Below are positions 58,926-64,000 of a DNA stretch of 64,000 nt, one piece after another (the stretch's first letter is position 1; each line of letters opens with the position of its first letter). The position numbers and the translations under genes are program-made. The notes below the pieces were generated by a model. That model was not told where the DNA came from. It worked only from the letters and a program-made list of their open reading frames with translations, and did not search any database. Origin of the DNA: Streptomyces sp. rh34 (GTDB lineage: Bacteria > Actinomycetota > Actinomycetes > Streptomycetales > Streptomycetaceae); assembly GCF_002551245.1 (NCBI RefSeq), contig NZ_NTGZ01000001.1, positions 1-64,000 of the forward strand, given 5' to 3'.

Positions 58926-59232
58926 TTATCCACAGGAGGGCTCTCGACCTGGGGACAAGTCGACACTCTCATGCGACATCGTCGACAAATCAACCCAGTC
59001 ACCCCAGAGCCGTCCACAGAGGCGCCAGGCGGCACGAGGCGCCCGTGTCGCCCCAATTCCCTTGATCAACACTTTAGGGCGATGAATTCCCACCCGAACG
59101 AGCACGTGGAACGGGTTTGGGTGGGGATTCCACGGGGCTTCGTCCGAGTTCCGGAAGTACACCCTCCAGCATCCACAGAACTTCCACACAGCCTGTGGAT
59201 AACTATTCCCACCCGGACCCTCCTGTGGACAA
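58926..59232. promoter_or_regulatory. Cluster of DnaA boxes between pheA and serS
   Basis: The 674-bp gap is AT-richer and holds TTATCCACA (58926-58934), TGTGGATAA (59194-59202) and TGTGGACAA (59224-59232, the exact Streptomyces consensus on the minus strand). There is also a one-mismatch box at 58950-58958 and two-mismatch boxes at 59010 and 59169. No gene is visible in the gap. DnaA-box clusters outside oriC are known to affect initiation in Streptomyces. Confidence 0.65.
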
Positions 59233-59500
59233 CGGCGACCGATCCGCCCCCAACTCCCGCCCCACCCAAGGCGGGCATGTCAAGGCGGGCCACACCTTCT
59301 GCCCTGTTCAGGGGAGTTGACCACCGTTATTGACGCCCCCCTCCTCCAACAAGGCATCGACATGGGCGTCGGCATCAACGTCGACTTCCACGCCGCCAGA
59401 GATTCCTCCTCAGAAATATCAATTCCGGCAATTCGGTCAAAGTGACACGCTCGGCAATATCGGTTCGAGTGCGAGAACCGCGCACCGGTAGCCTGGAGGG

Positions 59501-60778
59501 GTGATTGACCTTCGCCTGCTCCGTGAGGACCCCGACCGTGTTCGCGCCTCCCAGCGCGCCCGTGGAGAGGACGTCGACCTCGTCGACGCCCTGCTCTCCG
59601 CCGACGAGCTGCGCAGGTCGTCCGGCGTCCGCTTCGACGAACTCCGTGCTGAACAGAAGTCCCTCGGCAAGCTGATCCCCAAGGCCACCCCCGAGGAGCG
59701 CACCGAGCTCCTCAAGAAGGCCGAACAGCTCAAGGCCGGCGTCAGGGCGGCCGACGCCGCCCAGGACGAGGCCGACGCGGACGCCAAGCGGCTCCTGCTC
59801 CAGCTCGGCAACATCGTCCACGAGGACGTGCCGGTCGGCGGCGAGGAGGACTTCGTCGTCCTGGAGACCCACGGCACCATCCGGGACTTCGGCGCCGAGG
59901 GCTTCGAACCCAAGGACCACCTGGAGATCGGCGAGGCGCTCGGCGCCATCGACATGGAGCGCGGGGCCAAGGTCTCCGGCTCGCGGTTCTACTACCTCAC
60001 GGGCATCGGCGCGCTCCTGGAGCTCGCCCTCGTCAACGCGGCGATCGCCCAGGCCACCGAGGCCGGCTTCATCCCGATGCTCACCCCGGCGCTGGTCCGC
60101 CCCCGCGCCATGGAGGGCACCGGCTTCCTCGGCCAGGCCTCGGAGAACGTGTACCACCTGGAGAAGGACGACTACTACCTGGTCGGCACCTCCGAGGTCC
60201 CCCTCGCCGCGTACCACATGGACGAGATCATCGACGCCGACAAGCTGCCCCTGCGGTACGCCGGGTTCTCCCCGTGCTTCCGCCGCGAGGCCGGCACGTA
60301 CGGCAAGGACACCCGCGGCATCTTCCGCGTCCACCAGTTCGACAAGGTCGAGATGTTCTCGTACGTCGACCCGGCGGACGCCGAGGCCGAGCACCGCAGG
60401 CTCCTCGACTGGGAGAAGCAGTGGCTCTCCGCCCTCGAACTGCCCTTCCAGGTGATCGACGTCGCCACCGGTGACCTCGGCTCCTCCGCCTCGCGGAAGT
60501 TCGACTGCGAGGCGTGGATCCCGACCCAGGGCAAGTACCGCGAGCTCACCTCCGCGTCGAACTGCGACGGCTTCCAGGCCCGCCGCCTGTCCGTCCGGAT
60601 GCGCGAGGGCAAGAAGGTCCAGCCGCTGGCCACGCTGAACGGCACGCTCTGCGCCGTACCGCGCACGATCGTGGCGATCCTGGAGAACCACCAGCTTCCC
60701 GACGGTTCGGTCCGGGTGCCCGAGATGCTCCGCCCGTACCTGGGCGGGCGCGAGGTCCTGGAACCGGTCGCCAAGTGA
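59501..60778 (+). CDS. serS: Seryl-tRNA synthetase
   Basis: 425 residues. The N-terminal antiparallel coiled coil (~30-105) grips the long arm of tRNA-Ser. The class II catalytic core follows: motif 2 [27 protein letters not shown], the serine pocket [13 protein letters not shown], and motif 3 [17 protein letters not shown]. Complete and standard length. It charges the tRNA-Ser(UGA) encoded 20 kb away. The HAD gene overlaps its stop by 4 bp. Confidence 0.97.
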   Translation: MIDLRLLREDPDRVRASQRARGEDVDLVDALLSADELRRSSGVRFDELRAEQKSLGKLIPKATPEERTELLKKAEQLKAGVRAADAAQDEADADAKRLLLQLGNIVHEDVPVGGEEDFVVLETHGTIRDFGAEGFEPKDHLEIGEALGAIDMERGAKVSGSRFYYLTGIGALLELALVNAAIAQATEAGFIPMLTPALVRPRAMEGTGFLGQASENVYHLEKDDYYLVGTSEVPLAAYHMDEIIDADKLPLRYAGFSPCFRREAGTYGKDTRGIFRVHQFDKVEMFSYVDPADAEAEHRRLLDWEKQWLSALELPFQVIDVATGDLGSSASRKFDCEAWIPTQGKYRELTSASNCDGFQARRLSVRMREGKKVQPLATLNGTLCAVPRTIVAILENHQLPDGSVRVPEMLRPYLGGREVLEPVAK

Positions 60779-61590
60779 CCTTCCCCTACAAGCTCGTCGC
60801 GACCGACCTCGACGGCACCCTGCTGCGCGGGGACGACACGGTCTCCGAGCGCACCCGCGAGGCTCTGGCCGCCGCCACGGCGGCCGGCGCCGCGCACATC
60901 ATCGTCACCGGACGTGCGGTCCCCTGGACCCGGCACATCCTGGACGACCTCGGTTACGAGGGGCTCGCGGTCTGCGGTCAGGGCGCGCAGGTCTACCACG
61001 CGGGCGAGCACAAGCTGCTGACCTCGCTGACCCTGGACCGGCAGCTCGCCGGTCTCGCGCTGTCCAAGATCGAGGCGGAGGTCGGCCCGCTGCACCTGGC
61101 GGCCAGCCGCGACGGACTCGACGGCGAGGTGCTGGTGGGCCCCGGCTACCGGGTGCAGGAGGGGCCGCTCCCGTACCTCTTCGTGGACGACGCCACCGAG
61201 ATGTGGACCGCCCCCCTCAACAAGGTCTACATACAGCACCCGGAGCTGGACGACGACGCGCTGGCCTTCGCCGCGCGGGCGGCGGTCGGCAGCCTGGTCG
61301 ACGTGGTCATGGCCGGGGCCGGCGTGGTCGAGATCCTGCCGCTGGGCCTGAGCAAGGCGACCGGCCTCTCGCTGGCCGCCCGCCGGCTCGGCGTGAAGGC
61401 GGCCGACACGATCGCCTTCGGCGACATGCCGAACGACATCCCCATGTTCGGCTGGGCCCACCACGGCGTGGCCATGGCCAACGCCCACGACGACCTCAAG
61501 GCCGTCGCCCACGAGATCACGGCGTCCAACGAGGACGACGGCATCGCGGTGGTGCTGGAGGAACTGCTCCGCTCGGCGCCCGTGCAGTAG
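60775..61590 (+). CDS. HAD-superfamily hydrolase (Cof-type phosphatase)
   Basis: 271 residues from GTG 60775, overlapping serS by 4 bp. HAD motif 1 [11 protein letters not shown], motif 2 IIVTGRAV, the lysine in GLSKATGLS and motif 4 [13 protein letters not shown]2B-type cap lies between motifs 2 and 3. It is probably a sugar-phosphate or nucleotide phosphatase. The serS-HAD coupling is conserved in Streptomyces. Confidence 0.9.
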   Translation: MTFPYKLVATDLDGTLLRGDDTVSERTREALAAATAAGAAHIIVTGRAVPWTRHILDDLGYEGLAVCGQGAQVYHAGEHKLLTSLTLDRQLAGLALSKIEAEVGPLHLAASRDGLDGEVLVGPGYRVQEGPLPYLFVDDATEMWTAPLNKVYIQHPELDDDALAFAARAAVGSLVDVVMAGAGVVEILPLGLSKATGLSLAARRLGVKAADTIAFGDMPNDIPMFGWAHHGVAMANAHDDLKAVAHEITASNEDDGIAVVLEELLRSAPVQ

Positions 61591-61613
61591 GACGCCCACC
61601 TGGCAGCGCGACA

Positions 61614-61648
61614 GCGGCCCGGCACCGTTTCCCACGGTCCCGGGCCGC
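61614..61648. terminator. Bidirectional terminator hairpin
   Basis: A 9-bp outer stem (61614-61622 and 61640-61648) and a 5-bp inner stem between convergent genes, 24 bp after the HAD stop. Confidence 0.7.
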
Positions 61649-61653
61649 CGGTC

Positions 61654-62349
61654 TCAGCGCTGCCCGCTACGGCGGCGCAGATCCTTCAGCTGCCGGGCGA
61701 AGGAGTCCAGCCGTCCGTCCAGGCGCACGACGTCCTGCCGCACATCCGTCAGCCGCAGGCTCATCGCCCCGACCACCTGGTGCGTCATCTCCACCTTGCG
61801 GTCCAGACTGTCGAGCCGCTCCGACATCCGCACCAGCACCGGCCCCAGCTCCTGCAGCGCACTGCCGACTCCGGTGAGGCAGCTCTCGATGCGCGTGACG
61901 CGCCGGTCGAGGGAGGCGTACTGCGTGCGCAGCGACTCCTCGGCGTCGAGGAGGTACGCACGCACGCATCGGGCGATGTCGCTGTCGCGAAGAAGCATGG
62001 CGATGTTGAGGACGGTGCGGCGGGTGTGGAGCCGCAGCTGCGTGGCCGCCTGTGGATAACTTTCCACCCCGTCACGGTCCCATAGCGACATCATGTCGCT
62101 ATGGAAGGATCGCAGGTCAGAGCCGCGCAGCACGCGCATCCCGTTCTCGGTGAACTCCTCCTGATGCCGGTCGGTCAGCCTCCTGACCGCCCTTGTGGAT
62201 ACTTCGAAGTAACGAGCCACATCATCTGTGCGAACGTGAATTCCGTCCGGGAGCATGACCAGGCTCTTCACCTTGTCGAGGACGTCGACGCGCCCCATCT
62301 GCTCCCCGCGCAACGCGCGCGATTCGAGCAGGGCGACTTCCGTGGGCAT
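61654..62349 (-). CDS. Conserved actinobacterial protein: DNA-binding-like N-terminus plus coiled coil
   Basis: 231 residues from ATG 62349. Residues ~20-95 look like a helix-turn-helix with a wing (VRTDDVARYFEVSTRAVRRLTDRHQEEF, MRVLRGSDLRSF), similar to phage antirepressor-type domains. A helical segment (RRTVLNIAMLLRDSDIARCVRAYLLDAEE) follows. Residues ~135-225 form heptad-like coiled coil (LDRRVTRIESCL, LDSLDRKVEMTHQVV). A DnaA-box-like TGTGGATAA lies inside it (62051-62059). No function is known to me. Confidence 0.68.
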   Translation of the reverse strand: MPTEVALLESRALRGEQMGRVDVLDKVKSLVMLPDGIHVRTDDVARYFEVSTRAVRRLTDRHQEEFTENGMRVLRGSDLRSFHSDMMSLWDRDGVESYPQAATQLRLHTRRTVLNIAMLLRDSDIARCVRAYLLDAEESLRTQYASLDRRVTRIESCLTGVGSALQELGPVLVRMSERLDSLDRKVEMTHQVVGAMSLRLTDVRQDVVRLDGRLDSFARQLKDLRRRSGQR

Positions 62350-62589
62350 GGGTGTGCCTTTCGTACGAGGGAATGACGAGGGCGGCCCACACCCCGGGCT
62401 TCAGGGGTGGAGGACGCTCACGGTTGCCACTCACTCGATGACCGGTCCGGTGGGCTGAGCCACACCCGGTGCCGGCATTCCCCTATTTCACGATCGCTAC
62501 GACGTCACGGATTCCAGTTGCCTCCACGCGCCCTGTTCAACGACCTGATAAACACAACGACACGCATGGTTCGTCCGGTCGTACGACAG

Positions 62590-62621
62590 ACGGCTCCCGC
62601 CCTGTCCCGGGCGGGAGCCGT
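62590..62621 (-). terminator. Terminator of the ABC exporter operon
   Basis: A 12-bp perfect stem (62590-62601 and 62610-62621) 35 bp beyond the permease stop. The rest of the 306-bp gap 62350-62655 shows nothing further. Confidence 0.8.
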
Positions 62622-62655
62622 CGTGCGCGTGGACCTCAGTCCCGGGCCGGGGCCC

Positions 62656-63375
62656 TCACTCCTCACCCGCGAGCTTCAGCGCCCGCAGCTTCTGGCCCGC
62701 GTACCAGGTGGCGGCGACCGTGACCGCGACCAGCAGGACCGTGGCGAGCGGCAGGCCGACGTCCGAGGTCACCGCACCGTCGCCCGCGACCTTCTGGGCG
62801 ACCGCCAGGGACCACTGCTGGACGCTGAGCGTCCGCGCACCGGGCACCAGACTGCCGAACAGGGCCTCCCAGACCAGCGCGTAGACCAGGCCGAGGACGA
62901 CCGCGTGCCGGCTGACCGTGCCGAGCAGCAGGAACAGGGCGCTGTACGCGATCGAGGCGACCAGCGCCGCGATCGTGTAGGCGACGGCGACCTGCTGCCC
63001 GTTGCCGTTGAGGATCAGGCCCGCGAGAAGCGTCGGCAAGGCCGAGAACACCATGGTCACCGCGATGGCCACGATCAGCTTGGTGAAGATGATCGTGGGC
63101 CGTTTCACCGGCTTGGCGAGCAGATAGACGATCGAACCGTCGTCGATCTCGGGGCCGATCGCGCCGGTGCCCGCGATCACGCCGATCAGCGGCACCATCG
63201 TGGCGATGGCGAAACCGCCGAGGACGTCCGAGGCGACCTGGTCATCGGTTCCGGCGAACATGCGCACGGCCGCGGCGATCAGCAACAGCAGTGCGGGCAG
63301 GACGAACAGGATGGCGGCCCGGCGCCGGCCGAGCAGGGCCCGGTAGGTGAGCCGGGCGACTGTGGGGTCGTACAT
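62656..63375 (-). CDS. ABC-2 type transporter permease
   Basis: 239 residues from ATG 63375. Six membrane helices (AILFVLPALLLLIAAAVRMF, FAIATMVPLIGVIAGTGAIG, LIVAIAVTMVFSALPTLLAGLIL, VAYTIAALVASIAYSALFLLLG, AVVLGLVYALVWEALFG, PLATVLLVAVTVAATWYAG). EIDDGSIVYLLAKPVKR is the conserved coupling region of ABC-2 exporters. Pairs with the ATPase gene 30 bp upstream. Confidence 0.88.
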   Translation of the reverse strand: MYDPTVARLTYRALLGRRRAAILFVLPALLLLIAAAVRMFAGTDDQVASDVLGGFAIATMVPLIGVIAGTGAIGPEIDDGSIVYLLAKPVKRPTIIFTKLIVAIAVTMVFSALPTLLAGLILNGNGQQVAVAYTIAALVASIAYSALFLLLGTVSRHAVVLGLVYALVWEALFGSLVPGARTLSVQQWSLAVAQKVAGDGAVTSDVGLPLATVLLVAVTVAATWYAGQKLRALKLAGEE

Positions 63376-63405
63376 GACGGTGCACAGCTCCTTTCAGGCC
63401 ACTAC

Positions 63406-64000
63406 TCAGGCCGCTACGAGGTAGGAAAAGACCGATTCGAGGGACTCGTCGGACGGCGAGACGGTGAGCAGCCTGATGCCCTGCTCGCGGGCCACCCTCG
63501 GCAGCAGTTCGGTGAACCGCCCGAAGTCGACGGCCTGGATGCGCAGCGCCTTCTCGGTCACGTCGATCTCGATGCCCGCCGTGGACGGATCGGCGATGAG
63601 CGCGGCCGCGAGGGCCCGGTCGTCGCTGGAGCGCACGAGGTAGCGGTGCGGCCGGTCCGTCATCAGCCGGCGGATCTTCCGGAAGTCACCGGACGCGGCG
63701 TGACGGCCCGCCACGATCACCTCGATGTGCGAGGCCAACTGTTCGACCTCTTCGAGGATGTGGGAGGAGAACAGGACCGTGCGCCCCTCGTCCCCCATCC
63801 GCCGCAGCAGTTCCATCAGCTGCATCCGCTGGCGCGGGTCCATCCCGTTGAACGGCTCGTCCAGGAGCAGCACCGAGGGCTCGTGGACCAGTGCGGACGC
63901 CATCTTCACCCGCTGGCGCATGCCCTTGCTGTACGTGGAGATCTTGCGGTCCTGCGCGTACTCCATCTGGACCGTGGCGAGCGCCTTCTGCGCCTCGGCG
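63406..64000 (-). CDS. ABC transporter ATP-binding protein, N-terminus beyond the window
   Basis: The frame stays open to the right edge, so the Walker A part is missing; 197 residues are visible. The signature YSKGMRQRVKMASAL and Walker B VLLLDEPFNGMDP are present, followed by the H-loop in LFSSHILEEVEQLASH. A C-terminal ~85-residue domain typical of ABC-2 export ATPases ends the protein. Its substrate is unknown. Confidence 0.9.
   Translation of the reverse strand, partial: AEAQKALATVQMEYAQDRKISTYSKGMRQRVKMASALVHEPSVLLLDEPFNGMDPRQRMQLMELLRRMGDEGRTVLFSSHILEEVEQLASHIEVIVAGRHAASGDFRKIRRLMTDRPHRYLVRSSDDRALAAALIADPSTAGIEIDVTEKALRIQAVDFGRFTELLPRVAREQGIRLLTVSPSDESLESVFSYLVAA

Overview
The window reads as core chromosome of a Streptomyces, or a very close actinobacterium. 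GC is about 72 percent, GTG starts are frequent, and genes lie in ATGA-coupled operons. A consensus ParB site (parS), a group of DnaA boxes next to serS, and the order serS, HAD phosphatase, pheA, DyP peroxidase, copper genes all fit the origin-proximal arm of a Streptomyces chromosome. These assignments were made by reading the sequence; no database search was run.

Left chromosomal part (1-12.6 kb). It opens with the C-terminal end of a large multidomain signalling protein, a 20-bp-stem terminator and a 14-bp parS. An acyl-CoA ligase, an ECF sigma factor and a five-gene overlapping operon follow. That operon encodes two acyl-CoA dehydrogenases, a MaoC-DUF35 protein, a MaoC protein and a lipid-transfer thiolase. 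Its content matches the mycobacterial igr (steroid side-chain) operon. A small secreted protein, a primase-polymerase-type protein, a membrane protein and a hypothetical gene complete this part.

Accessory part (12.66-40.7 kb). An intact tRNA-Ser(UGA) at 40.64-40.73 kb, minus strand, has been used twice as an integration site. Two further copies of its 3' half, at 12,664 and 22,359, delimit two tandem elements. Element 1 (9.7 kb) has an integrase but no replication or transfer genes. It carries a regulator, an acetyltransferase, an ATPase-fold protein and a SPASM-type radical SAM enzyme overlapping a 45-codon putative peptide precursor. It also carries an AT-richer gene for an HNH nuclease fused to about 800 residues of helical repeats. 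Element 2 (18.3 kb) is an actinomycete integrative and conjugative element (AICE) with int, xis, a prim-pol and ATPase replication pair, a TraB/FtsK translocase, Spd-like membrane proteins, a GntR regulator, and a Nudix protein recalling the pSAM2 immunity factor. It adds a GGDEF diguanylate cyclase with a TTA codon, a ScoMcrA-like type IV restriction enzyme, and an unrecognised two-gene cytosolic and membrane pair. Thirteen copies of TGCGTCAT lie before xis and seven CTAG tetramers lie behind traB; these are the best origin and transfer-site candidates. The 10-mer CTGACCTGCT and GGYCCACA motifs recur beside every att core and look like integrase arm sites.

Right chromosomal part (40.8-64 kb). 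It encodes an HtrA-type protease, a glycerophosphodiesterase, two anti-sigma-like ATPases, a SEC-C protein, a second prim-pol protein, a GAF-SpoIIE phosphatase and an Xaa-Pro aminopeptidase. A copper-handling operon follows (YcnI, Sco, PCuAC, CopCD and a Tat-exported DyP peroxidase), then pheA, the DnaA-box intergenic region, serS, a HAD phosphatase, a conserved actinobacterial protein and an ABC exporter that runs off the right edge.

The strongest candidates for undescribed biology are the radical-SAM peptide locus (14.8-16.9 kb), the HNH-repeat protein (19.2-22.1 kb) and the two-gene pair (24.5-25.9 kb). The last two sit either side of the middle att copy with the ScoMcrA-like nuclease, as in a defence island.
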